Part shown: piece after piece, positions 1-11,729 of the stretch
Layout of the letters: the number at the start of each line of letters is the position of its first letter
Numbering within the stretch: position 1 is the stretch's first letter
Position numbers and translations under genes: made by a program
Source of the DNA: Populus alba
Taxonomy: Eukaryota; Streptophyta; Magnoliopsida; Malpighiales; Salicaceae
Direction: 5' to 3'
Length of the DNA stretch: 64,000 bases
NCBI RefSeq assembly: GCF_005239225.2
Contig: NC_133297.1
Span: 7,262,392-7,326,391, forward strand
The notes under the pieces: model-generated
What the model saw: only the letters and a program-made list of their open reading frames with translations
Told to the model about the DNA's origin: nothing
Database searches by the model: none

Positions 1-2040
1 TTTTAAACATATTTCAGCCAAATTGATCATATAACACTCTATATAACTCGTTAAATAACAAATCTGATGTAATAGTTAGAAATTCATGACTTCTTCTATT
101 ATAAGTGATAGCATTGTCAGCATTGACAATGATTTCACCATGAAAGCATGATATTTTTAAAATATCAAATATTATGTCAAACAACATAACACAGTAAAAT
201 ACAATTCTAATTTATTTATATCTTATGGTTAATCAAAGTGCATAACTTACAACAAAACCATAACAATAATATAATCAACTAAAACCTAAACTCATTAAAT
301 TAACTGGCGAACACCTGCATTCATCAAATTTTGTTACCATAACAAAATTATCGATCAAATTCATGTATTTCATGGCTAATATTATTAATTTATATGTAAT
401 TCAGTACAATCCATAATTGAACATGAATCAACATTAACTATTCTGTCACATAATTTTGTTAATTCACAACCAACAACAATCCAAAATCATTGATTATTTA
501 ACAAAACAAGCTAATTATCAACTTAAATTAAATTTATTTAACCTAATCTCTAATTCAAAATTCTAATTTTCTATAAAATCAAATTAGCACACATTAAACA
601 TAAATTACTTCAAATTGATAGGGGAAAGTGTTCAATATACCTTTAAATATAGAATGTCGGTGGTGATGGTGACCAGTAATAGATGTTTTGGCTCTAAAAA
701 AAAAAAGAGTTCTCATAATGAAGATGAAAAGAGAAAAAGAGAGAGAGAGATTGCCGCTGATATGTGGCTAGAAAAAGATAGGTGATGTAGTGCTGATGTG
801 GGTCTTTTTAGTGGCGGGGGAAGGTTGCAGATGGTGGTGAGAGGGGGGCAATAAGTGGCTGCGAGGAGAGAGAAATGTGGAAAAAAGATGGGAAAAGGGA
901 ATAAAAAGGTCGGTAAGTTTAAATTTCAAGTGAAGTCATAGATATCACCTGGGATTTGCATGTCATGGATGGTATATTCGACTCGCGTGTCATATATAGA
1001 ATCTGCGACTCATGAAAATATTATAATATAATTTTTTTAAAAGTGTTTTTTTATTTGAAAATATTTTTTAATTTTTAAAATTTATTTTAAGATAACACAT
1101 AAAAATAATCTAAAAACATTTTCAAATAAATGAAAATAAAATTTTTCAAAAAAATAAATTTACACCGCAAAAACGAAGTAAAATAAAATAATGTACGGCC
1201 AAAACGCCATAAATCGCCTGCCATTATAATGCTTGCGTGATCAGCAAAGTGATATTACATCTTGGGAGAAGAAGGCTTGTCACAAGGCCACCTTAGTGCT
1301 GTCCTTTTTCGTAAAAGTAAACGAAGGATATCACGAAGCAAATCCACGTACTGCTTGTTTTATATGGTAAGTCGTGGAGCCAAATTTGGCAAGTTGTTTA
1401 GGAAATAATGACGGTTTTATGTTTTCTACTCCAGCTCTTTGCAAAAGATGCGGTCCACTAACACAAAAATGTTTTTCTTTTTCATTTTCAATATTTGTTT
1501 AGTTTTTCTTTTCAATAAAAAATTAAAAAAGAAATGCACGAATATTACACGTATTTTTCTTAAAAAATCAAAATTATGATTTGTAATAATTAAATATATT
1601 CTGAATTTGTAATAATATAATTATAAAATATTTGTTTTATTTTTTAAAGTTATCATGTAAAAATTATATTGTTTACTTTAAAATATCTTTATATCAGAGC
1701 CATAATAAAAATTAAATTTATAACATTAAATTTATATGAAAATATATATAAAAAAAAATTTCTTCTTTTACATTGCTAAAAACTAAAATGTACTTATAAA
1801 TAAAATAAAGTAATATATTGTTTATGTTTTTTCTTCATCTGAAGGATAATGAAATACTTACAAGAAAAAAACTGTAAAGAATTTTAAAGTATGTTTTTCA
1901 AACCCAGCACAAATTTTTAAAAAACTATTTTTTTTCAATTTTTTAGAAGGAAAAATCTGTATTCCAAAAGATGTTATGATTAATTATATTAGTAAGCAAG
2001 GATTATTCAGTTTGACATAACAAAAATCATTTTAAACAAA
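1..2040. other. AT-rich intergenic region, no gene seen
   Basis: No open frame here looks like a plant exon. The stretch at about 1025-1195 is one copy of the short AT-rich dispersed repeat found throughout the window, with the hallmark of a pyrimidine/A-rich arm, a short ACACAT-type core and a run of ATAATCTAAAAA. A less AT-rich block at about 640-990 with GGTGATGGTGA-type runs, and another at 1200-1480, look like ordinary low-copy DNA that I could not assign. Confidence 0.6.
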
Positions 2041-2700
2041 TTAGATGTGTAAGATAAAATTAGAGAGCATACAACTTTAGATTATAAGTCTATAAAAACA
2101 TATATCATGTCATGCATGTTTTTTTATCACAGATATAATTATATAATTATAGCATGCATACTAAATATATATTCAAACATGCAACTGATTTCAAAACAAA
2201 GTCTTAACATGTATATTTTAAAAATAATAATTTTTTTTTTGTTGTTAGTAATGAATCATTTATTTTTAAAATTTTATTGCTCCTCGATTAATGTAATTAG
2301 GATGTTTACAATATATTTTTCAATATTCAAATATTATCACCTTATTTAGATACACTTTTAAATAAGGTTTATAAACTATAGTTAATAGACTCAATCATTT
2401 TTCAACAAAATGAACCTGAATTTTAGATTTGAAAGGAAAATCAAAGTTTAAAATGACAAGAGAAACACAAAAAATGAGTCGTGGAATAATGTGTAAAATG
2501 TGGAAAAAACTCTGTTTGAACTTTTCCTTCGTCTTTTTTTTTTTACAGTAGAATTTGAAATTTGAAAAATAAAAAAATTAATTATAATAACAAATATAAC
2601 TAATTCTCATTATTATTAACTTTCATTAATCACCATAAATCCTAAATTAGACCTGAACATTCTAGCTATAAATCTAGATTTTTTAATTGAAAAAACTATT
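2040..2700. repeat. Dispersed repeat, copy A (partner at about 62.5-63.2 kb)
   Basis: This stretch matches 62490-63200 in the same orientation through a series of shared words in the same order: a GCATGC/GCGTACCAAATATATATT block, an AATGAAT...TTTTATTGCTCCTC block, an AAAAATGAG...GTGTAAAAT block, a CTTTTCCTTC block and a final CACCATAAAT block. The copies differ by many small indels, so both are old. No protein domain survives in either. The family is unnamed by me; a non-autonomous LTR element or its flank is the likeliest class. Confidence 0.55.
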
Positions 2701-5100
2701 TAGGCTTATAAAAACTGCTTCTAGAAAAGATTATTCAAATTCTAACATTTATGGGTTGGACCAGACAAAACACTTGTTGACAAAAATAATTTTTTTATGG
2801 GCTAAAGAATTACAAGCTCAAACATATATAGGTTGTAAAAAATAATTTTTTGTGGGACCAAAATTTATTTACAATAAATCTAGGCCTAGGCCCCGCTCAA
2901 AGCCCCAAACATTTTTTTATTTCCATTAATAATAAATCAAGTGGATTGTTATCAATATTGAAATTTAAAAAAAGTTAATTTTATATTTATTTGAGATATT
3001 TCAATATTGTTAATATTTATAATGGCCATTAACATCCATATGAAAGTTATTATTAACACATATGAATATGCGTTAAAATATTCAACACCTTCTTGTTATC
3101 TAAATCAAACAACAAGTCTATTTTTATACTTATTAATAATATCATCAACTTTCATCTTTCATTTTAATATTCATTTATGACCTAATAATCTACTTATGAG
3201 AGGAAGATCCACTAATTCCTCTATATAATTATTTATAATGAATTTATATTTTCACGTTGAATGTCTTTTTTCAAAAGGAAGCTCCCATACAAAACATTGT
3301 CTCGAAGTGAATTCGATGTTCATTTTATAACAAATATATTAGAAAATCAAGACTAAATATGTCGGTTGATCCTGCTTTTTTACTCGTTATAGGCTCAATT
3401 TCATTATTTTTTTTTATTGATGATGACTACTTGAGCTAATCTTAAATATTTTTTTAATTGAATGATTTTCTTATACTTCTTTAAATGAAAACATATCTTT
3501 ACATATCTAGAGGTTCACTGCTTCTTTTATTTTTTTTATAAAAAATAAGATTTTATAAATTTAAATTTTACATAAACGTCATATTTATGATTTTTCTCTT
3601 AATTACCATCATAAGAGCTTTCTAGGCCCTCCCAGGAATTTATTTCATTCCAACCAATTAAAATGGTTACCAAGTACCGGCCATTTTAGTAAGAAAGAAT
3701 AAATTAGATTGTTAAAATTAAAAAATTATCCAATAAATAAATCTTATTTTCAAGTTATTTGAATTTTTAGTGAACATTATCTAACAGTAAAGAATCGGAC
3801 TGGTTGAGTCATCAGAGTTGGATTTAATGGAACTATTTATTGTTTTATTTAAATCCAACAATTCAAAATCGTCACTGATGCTGGCGTCGTGGACTCGTCC
3901 ATAAAGATGAAAACCCGATTTTTGTAATCCAACAAAAGATAAACAAGTTATATTTAGCACTATATTCGAGTGAGGATAAACCAGGCGGGGACGGAAAAGA
4001 GGGGAATAAAAATGAAGGAGTACATGTTCATGATCATGATCATGATCATGAACGTAAAATTAAGCGGTTTCAATAATGCATCACATCCTAAAACATGTTT
4101 TAGTTGAACATGAAATTTTAATTTTAAAATTCAACAGCGACAAGTCTCGTACGAAGGCACCATAAACAAAGAATCTGCATGAGCCAACGAAAATATAAAG
4201 GAACTACTTGGTATTGAATAATAGAATCATCGGAATCGAACCCGAAAGGTCAAGTTTGTGAAAGAAAAGAATAAGTCTCGAAACATTTAGCTGTTTCTTC
4301 ATATGTTTTTCTTCTGGGCAGACTGTCCCTGTTTAAAATAGAATAGAGCAGTGCACTCTTTCTTCACGTTATATATATATATAATTACGTTAAAGTCTTA
4401 TCAGTCAAGTAAATTATTTTCAGACAAACCAAGATGATTAGATGATGTCAACTAACTCATCCTGGTTAAACAATAAATCAAATTGAAAGATTTAGGATGA
4501 ATCACTATATTGAATTTAATAATAATACCATGTAGTTCTTCGTTACACACACATAAAATTACGTTCAAGTCTTATCCGATCCGCCACCTGTTCGGAAACT
4601 CATTTATCTAGACAACGTAAAGTGAAAAACATTTATCCTTCGGTCTCTCTTACGCACACATATAATTTCATCAATTTTCTATTAATTTTATTCCTTTTTG
4701 TTTAATTTTTTTAAAAATTATTTTGATTTACTTATATCAAAAATAATTTTTTTAAAAATAAAAAAATATTATTTTAATATATTTTTAAATAAAAATATTA
4801 TAAAAAATAACCTCAACTACAATTTTAAACCGGAAGAAACAGAATGCTAGTAACATAGCTCATCCTTGACAGTATTAACACAAGTGGCAGAGCATCAACC
4901 ACTATACAGCGCTCAATTTGTAAAAACAGCAGCACGCTAAACAAAGGATTAGTACACGTAAATTTTTTTTATGAAAGGGATAAAAGCTAACATCTTCATG
5001 GAATTCCTGGTAGGATTCTCCTTTCTTGTTTTTTCAATTACAGTACTGTAGCTTTCACCAAAACGATGCTCCAGAAACCACTGTCAAAGAACTCTCATGA
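2700..5100. other. AT-rich intergenic region with a palindrome and one dispersed repeat
   Basis: No gene is visible. About 2700-3540 may continue the dispersed repeat but its match to the right-hand copy is not clear. The stretch at 4688-4850 is a copy of the short AT-rich dispersed repeat in reverse orientation. Words around 4390-4420 recur at about 4545-4580 (ATTACGTT followed by AAGTCTTATC), a small local duplication. Confidence 0.5.
4026..4053. repeat. 28-nt perfect palindrome built on TGATCA
   Basis: The sequence from GTTC to GAAC around four overlapping ATGATC units equals its own reverse complement over all 28 positions. It can be read either as a short (TGATCA)n microsatellite with matching ends or as a symmetric protein-binding site. 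Nothing nearby looks like a gene start on either strand. Confidence 0.85.
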
Positions 5101-5145
5101 ATTTGATGATTCTCACAACTATACACTATAACCTATCATTCATCA

Positions 5146-5334
5146 CTAGCTGTGAAAAAAAAGAAGAAAGATCCAGCATGTTTTAAGAACAAAAGGTACC
5201 TCATAAGTAAATGACTTATCCTCTGCTGCACGCTCTTGAAGATAACTACAAAGTGAAAACACAGAGCACAGGGATAGTAGAATTCCAAACAAAACCAAAA
5301 AATCCCATTTCCCTTGGCTCTCTTCGACTTTCAA
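5146..5334 (-). other. Unassigned exon-like fragment with a membrane-like segment
   Basis: The minus strand has an open frame reading through a strongly hydrophobic stretch (WDFLVLFGILLSLCSVFSL) followed by a charged segment (QERAAEDKSFTYE). A GT donor follows directly (GAG then GTACCT), with a pyrimidine tract and CAG acceptor about 60 bases on. Base composition is more even than in the surrounding AT-rich DNA. This could be one exon of a decayed gene split by the inverted-repeat element just upstream, or chance. I do not recognise the protein. Confidence 0.2.
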
Positions 5335-5377
5335 TTAAGTTGAAAATGAAAAAAAAACCCATATCCAAATATCAATC

Positions 5378-5667
5378 CATAGTTTTAAGACCCGGCCTGG
5401 TAGTCGGCCCAGTCCAAGACCCCGGTTCCACTTTGTAGTTTTAGTAAAAAATTAAAATTTATTTTAAAAAAAAATTAAAATGATGTTGTTTTAGTAAAAA
5501 AAACAAAAAAAATAAAAGTCAACGTGTTTGCGGCCGGATCTTGCCGGGTCACCTGGGTCAACCCGCCTGGGTCACACCGGGTTTTTCCTTCCTTTATTTT
5601 TTCTTCAACCTGGTCTGGTTCCGGCTCCAGGTCGACCCGCCGGGCCGGGCCGGGTTTCAAAACTATG
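5378..5667. mobile_element. GC-rich MITE-like element with terminal inverted repeats
   Basis: The left end (5378-5400) reads CATAGTTTTAAGACCCGGCC and the right end (5650-5667) is its near-perfect inverted copy, giving a 290-bp unit. The interior is unusually GC-rich for this window, with many CCCGG and CCGGGT words and a central A-rich stretch. No transposase is encoded and I could not identify a clear target-site duplication. Elements of this style are common in plant intergenic DNA. It lies about 850 bp upstream of the bZIP gene promoter. Confidence 0.7.
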
Positions 5668-6234
5668 TGTCAAACAGGCTGAATGCACTTTTCATTTTAT
5701 TACATGATATTTTGATTTACAGATGGTAAAGCACAGGCCAGCTAAAGGATGTCATCAAATAAGAGAGAAGAAGCTTCATGGATTAAATTAATTACCAAAT
5801 CACAGGAAAAGTTGCAAGCAAATCGTATATGATATATCATATTTATGCATATAGTTAAAAGAAACGTGGGCCCGGTTGAGAAATGTGGTGTATCCCCCCC
5901 CAATTAGCCCGTCGATGAATGGCCACTCGTGGATTCCAAAGGATCTATTCAATAGAGTTAAATCTTTTCTTTTGGGAAAATTAAAAAAGGAAATATTATT
6001 TTATTTAAATAAGTAAAAAAGAGACCACGTAAGGCACATGACGGGTGGAATAGGGTGGGCCCCCTAAATTAGAGAGACGCGTACATCGAGTCATTTGCTA
6101 ACACGTTTACGGCCGGAGGTGACGATGGAAATAAACAATAAGTTTAGCCAGCACAAATATCAATGGGCCAGCTCAACAACCACCATACCCCCATCGTATA
6201 TCCTGCTGTACTTATACGCTTCCCTGACATATTA
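5668..6234. other. Spacer and distal promoter of the bZIP gene
   Basis: There is no coding sequence. Several ACGT-core words occur, such as the CCACGTAA at about 6026, as well as an ACGCGT at about 6077. The region ends at the promoter-proximal G-box. Confidence 0.5.
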
Positions 6235-6253
6235 CACGTGTCTCATGACGTGG
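6235..6253 (+). promoter_or_regulatory. G-box plus TGACGTGG element in the bZIP promoter
   Basis: A perfect palindromic G-box CACGTG sits at 6235-6240 inside ACACGTGT, followed five bases later by TGACGTGG (6246-6253). Both are ACGT-core sites bound by group G bZIP proteins. They lie just upstream of a CT-rich stretch (about 6265-6325) that looks like the start of the transcript, so the G-box binding factor encoded downstream may control its own gene. The sites are seen directly; their use is inferred. Confidence 0.6.
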
Positions 6254-6279
6254 ATGTTGCCCTGGCGCTCCCTCTTTCT

Positions 6280-7798
6280 CCTCCCCTCCACAATCTCTCT
6301 CTCCCTGTTTCCTCTCCGTCTAAAAAAAATTGAACTTGCATTTCCCCCTCTGTTTTTTAAGAAAGAGAAGGAAAAAAAAATGCAGAGTCTGTGAAGCTAG
6401 TGACAGGTTTTCTAATCTAAGTTGCTTCCTTCTTCGTGTAAAATTGAATACAGAGTGAGCATTATTTCAAGTCTCCGGAGTTCACAGCTTGTTATCTGTA
6501 AGGATAAGGAGATTTATGATCTGAGAATTGGAAGGTATGTAGAACCTGGAGTTCTCTCTCCTCTTTCTCTTAAAATCCCGTGGTTTTTTGAAGATTTCTT
6601 TTTTATTTTATTAATGGTGTAAGTTTTTGCTTGGTTAGTGAGAAAATGTAAGAAAGGCGAGGAAACTGAAAGTTTCGAGACATGTTAGCATGAAAAATCA
6701 AAACTACTGTTAGCTGTTCCATTTCGAGTCTGGGAACGAATAAAACATAGAATTACTTTTGTTTTGTTAATTGTAAATGTTTTTGGAAAAACTTTCTTTC
6801 CTTTTCTTATCATCCAAACAGAGAATCAGTTTAGCAACTTTCTGGATCCCACAATTTTCCTTGTTTAGGCTCGAAACAGAGAATTTGCTAATAATTCTTG
6901 TACTTCTAAGGTTTGCTTTCTCTCCTTTTTTTTCTCCAAATCTGTGAGAGAATCGAAATAGTTTATAACTGAAGCTTTCCTGATAAAATTATTAGCCAGA
7001 ACCTGATCGTGCAGGTGTAGAAAGATTTTAGATTTCCAGCTAAACTTGTAGGGGTATTTTAGTCATTCTATTCACGAATAATACCCCTGGGGAAGGATTT
7101 GGTGTTTGTGTGCGTCGCTTTCTTGTGATCCAATGGTATGGTGGAAAGACTTTAATGCCCTCAGATTCCATAAAAATTTTCAACGGAGTTGAACTGGTTT
7201 CTTTTTAATTGAGGATGAAAATATTTACAAAATTAAATATTGAAATTCATGAAAGAAGTTCAGAAACACATCCTTAATGATATTCATGGTGTGCTCAGCT
7301 GTCGATAGTTAATGATCCGATGTATCACTGAACAGAAGCCAGTGATTGGATTATCTTTCAAAGTTTTACCTGTAAATTACACAGTTTCTTAAACAGTGTT
7401 TCATTTTCCCTTGTCTGAAAAGAGCTGAGGAAAACTCTTATCTTTCACTGTACCGGATTCGTACATAAAATTAGTTTTTATCAAGTGAAAATCAGTGGTG
7501 TCTTCCCCCCTACACAAAGCTGTTTCATATTGGGATAGCTGGTTTCTGACTTTTTTGACAGACCTTGACTCTAGAAGTTGCGGGTCTTTAGTGAATCTAG
7601 AAACTGTGCAATGGCTCAATTTGAATGATTAGATGTGTCATGACTCAATCTTTATCCTGTTTTTCTTCAATATGTTCACACTCTGCACCCACACCTTTGC
7701 TAACCTGTCTCCTTTTGTTGCAGGTGAGAGAGTTAAAGCAGTTTTTGCGAATCATCTCCAAATTAAGTAAGGATTTTTATTCTTTTTGGTGTTTTACC
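6280..7798 (+). other. 5' untranslated leader of the bZIP gene with a 1.19-kb leader intron
   Basis: The leader begins near a CT-rich tract. Exon 1 ends at 6534 (GAAG before GTATGT). The leader intron runs 6535-7723 and ends TTGTTGCAG, and exon 2 carries 75 untranslated bases before the start codon at 7799. The transcript start is an estimate. Long leader introns are frequent in plant transcription factor genes and often raise expression. Confidence 0.6.
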
Positions 7799-10700
7799 AT
7801 GGGAAACAATGAAGAGGGAAAGTCTTCTGCGTCTGATAAATCTTCTCCTGCCCAACAAGTAAGCTGAGAAGTATTTACATTTCAGTGGTGGAAATTGATA
7901 TCGTCACATTCTTCTACCTTTTTTTGAACAAAAAAATCTAGTTTATGATGTCCGAGTATATCATAAAAAATAAGTTGGAAATGGCTATATCATGAAAAAT
8001 GAAAAATAAAAATGAGCTGAAAAATCATTTATTAATATTTTAATTTTTTTTTAAAGTTTATCCAATATATATAGAACATTCAATTTAACTATTTGACCAC
8101 ATACAATAAAAGAATAAGGTATAAAAAGTGTAATGGTAGAAAAAAATTATTTATTATGTAATATATTTATTTATAGCTTATTTTATAAAATATAACTATA
8201 CATATAATATTATAGACATATAACTAATTTTTGGTGTTTGGAGAACATTGAAAATAAATTTCTTTTCTATGGCATCCTAATTTTATGTTGCAATTTATAT
8301 GATTTAAATGTATGATTATTGTATAATACAATATGTTTTTATATTCAAATTTATTTTCTAGCAATACTATCTAAATTAAAGTATTGTATTAACTTATATA
8401 TCAAATTAATATACTTTATATTGTATATTAATATATCCTAATATATTATTTTCTATATAAATATATTAGTAATTTATTATTTTCTAATAATATTATATTT
8501 TAAATTATTTTATTAATATATTATTGTTTATAATAATAATAAAGTATTGTACCACTTTAGTTTTTGGGGTCGAAAAGTGTTCTCCAGTATTTTAAATCAG
8601 AAAACACTTTCCTTCATCTAAAACATATATTTTTCTTTGACTGGAAAGTGAATTTTGTAGATCAATTTTTTAGTTAAACATGAGAAAGTCATGTTTTCCC
8701 GGAAAACACTTTCTACCAAACAAATTAAGGCCTTGACTAGTTTGTTGTGATTTACGTGCAAATTTTTTTCTGATTATTGGTCAATCCTTTTGTGTTGGCA
8801 GGATCAGACCAGCATTCATGTGTATCCTGATTGGGCAGCTATTCAGGTTATCTACTTAATGCTTGCATTTGTTTTCTGCCTTTTCATTTAGTGGTTTAGA
8901 GTCGAGACATCACCAGCATATTCAGCTATGCCTTTTCTTTTTTGTGACACTTTCAATTCAATTGTGATTCTAAGTGAATTTGTATCATTTTTAGGCATAT
9001 TATGGATCCCGAGTGGCTCTCCCACCATATTACAACTCGGGTGTGGCATCTGGCCATGCCCCTCATCCTTATATGTGGGGCCCACCGCAGGTATTACTCA
9101 AAGCTCTTGAAGGGCTGTATTTTTCTTTCAAGATTGCCAGCAATTTTCTATTTCTTCTTGGTACTTCAGAAGTAATGAAGTAAATTGAAGACTTGAGCAC
9201 TGATATGGACTTAACTTTGAATTCTTACAGCCTATGATGGCTACTTATGGGGCACCATATGCAGCAATCTATTCACATGGAGGAGTGTATGCACATCCGG
9301 CGGCTGTTCCGATTGTAAGTCTGCATTTTTTCAACAACTTGGTTGTTGATATTATTCAAGGAGTGTTACAATGCTTTCTAACTTAGAGAATGGCTGGATA
9401 AGTTATGATCAAAGTTTCAACAGAATACTCAAAAGTTCTAGTGTAATTATTGGAGAGTTTATAACATGCTTATAGTTCCATTCTATTCAATTCCCAGGGA
9501 TCCCATCCGCATGGTCCTGGGGTTCTGTCATCTCCTGCAGTAAGTGAAGCCTGCTCTTTGGAAATTTCCTTTTCTACACTTCCAATTCTAATTCTATCTG
9601 TATTCAATATCAGTTATAAACAAAATGAGATATAAATGCATCAGTTGGAAAAACAGAAACTGATTTGCCTTCACTGTGTAAGCATATGTGATTCTTGTAC
9701 AATTATGCAGGCTAATACCCCTTTGAGTGCAGAAACACCTACAAAATCTTCAGGAAATACTGATCAGGGTTTACTGAAGAAGTTGAAAGGGTTTGATGGG
9801 CTTGCAATGTCAATAGGCAATGGTGATGCTGAGAGTGCAGAGGGTGGGAGTAGGCTACCTCAGAGGTTTGAAACTGGCACCGACTCACCCCCCTCCAAAT
9901 TTTCTTTCAAGTTTTGTTTCAGCTTAGCTTAGCTTTTTTTGTCTGGGTGACCAATTTGGTGATCTTTGAGGGACTTTCTTAACCGACTTTCAATTGTTTT
10001 GCCATGTACAGCATGGAGACAGAAGGTTCCAGTGATGGAAGTGATGGGAATACAGCTAGGGTGAGCCCTTTTATCTTTCATGAATGTTTGCATGCTTCAA
10101 AATTTAATATGTTTCTGAATGTTAACTGTAATCTTTACCACTTCTTTTGTTAGGGAAAGAAAAGGAGCCGTGAGGGAACACCAACTGCTGGTATAATCTC
10201 ATCCTTCATTGAGAGTGTTGACCTAGAAACTCAATTTCTAGTAGCATTTGTTCTTTTCCTGTTGTGTGCATCGAATCTGACCATGTTGCAAGTTGTGAAA
10301 TGACAAAGCTAGTGCCTATATTGACCAGAACAGTTTACCATAAAGTGTTCATCTGCAAAGGGATGTTTTTCAGATGTGAGGGCCGTGTTGTAGTGCTCTT
10401 CATCATTCAATATGGTAGTGTCAATTGAAGAATGACTTCTTTTTAGGCGAAATCTTGAATATACAAGAACTACTCTTAGCCAGAAAGAAACTGAAATAAT
10501 GGTATTTTATTTAGGAATGACCAATGTTGTTGAGGGCAATAGTTGATAAGCCTCACAGCATGCTTAGATGAGGAAACTTTCCATGTGATTGAACATTATG
10601 CATGCATGGCAATGAATTCTAGGCTTCTAGCACAAAAGAAACGGCCCAGGGATGGGAATAGATAATGGACCAAATATAGCCGATCCACATATTCTGTCTT

Positions 10701-11729
10701 GAATTTAATGTTTTTTAAGCTTCATTTATGCATGGTGTACCAAAAATAGGGCATCATTTTTGTACTTAGATCATCACACCACAGGTGGAGATACAAAAAC
10801 AGAGACACATTGTAGCCCTCTTCTTGGAGAGGTGAATCCATCCACTGACAAGGTTTTGGGTGCAGTTGTTGATCCTGGTATGACCAAAGCATTGGAGCTC
10901 AGAAACCCTCCTAGTGTGAATGTTGCTAAGACAAATCCTGCAACTATTCCTCAACCTGGTGCCGTGCTGCCTTCGGAAGCCTGGTCACCGGTATAATATA
11001 TGCTGTCGAAAATCTCTTAATTTGTCCCAACCATTTCTTCTGTGCCTCTCTGAACACGTTATTGTCAAAAGTTTTTGTTTGCAATTAGAATAGTATATAT
11101 GCCCTGTCTTGAGCATTTTCTTATGAATTCTGGTGGCATGCTCAGAATGACCGGGAGCTGAAACGAGAGAGGAGGAAGCAATCAAACAGAGAATCTGCTA
11201 GAAGGTCAAGATTAAGGAAGCAGGTAGAGTAGATTTGTAGCTGCATTTTGTTCCCTAGACATCCTGTTGTCATTTTAAATCTCTCCATTAGACTATCAAT
11301 TTATTGCTGAAATTGTGCTTTGTATTCGACCCTCTAGGCCGAGGCTGAAGAACTCGCACACAAAGTAGAAACGTTGACTACAGTGAACGTGGCACTCAAA
11401 TCAGAAATAGATCAGTTTACAGAGAAATCGCAGAAACTAAGGCTTGAAAATGCAGCATTAACGGTACACACCCTTTCAGCCCTTTATCAATTCCTGTAGT
11501 CCAGGAGGTAGTTTATTTATTTATTTAGCTTTTCACTGGTATTTAATTATCTATGTTGTAACTTCTAGAATGGTTCAATTAGCAGGAGAAACTCAAGAAT
11601 GCGCAACAAGGACCTGCGCAAGAAATGACTTTAAACAACATTGACGAGCAGCGAAACTCCAACCCTGGTGCCAAGCTCCATCAACTGTTGGATGCAAGCC
11701 CCAGAGCTGATGCTGTGGCTGCTGGTTGA
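7799..11729 (+). CDS. GBF2/3: G-box-binding factor, group G bZIP transcription factor (373 aa)
   Basis: This is a nuclear DNA-binding protein for CACGTG G-boxes in light- and ABA-responsive promoters, acting as homo- and heterodimers. Coding exons: 7799-7858, 8802-8846, 8995-9090, 9231-9314, 9498-9539, 9711-9865, 10012-10060, 10154-10190, 10785-10990, 11146-11223, 11338-11463 and 11586-11729. All junctions are GT-AG and in frame. Residues 1-110 form the proline-rich MFMR region (YPDWAAIQAYYG, HPYMW, YAHP). A Ser/Gly-rich segment follows, then KKRSREGTP. The basic region is at 259-284, with the invariant Asn272 and Arg280 spaced N-x7-R. Zipper heptads run L290, L297, L304, F311, L318, L325. 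The start MGNNEEG and the tail HQLLDASPRADAVAAG resemble GBF2 most closely as I recall it; GBF3 is the alternative name. Confidence 0.93.
8540..8735. repeat. Inverted-repeat element relic in intron 2 of the bZIP gene
   Basis: The stretch contains GAAAACACTTTCC words in both orientations, the same words that dominate the 1-kb inverted-repeat element at 30981-31988, and ends in an ACCAAACAAATTAAGGCC edge. The very AT-rich DNA before it (7925-8540) may be the rest of the element. It sits well away from both splice sites, so the gene should be unaffected. Confidence 0.45.
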
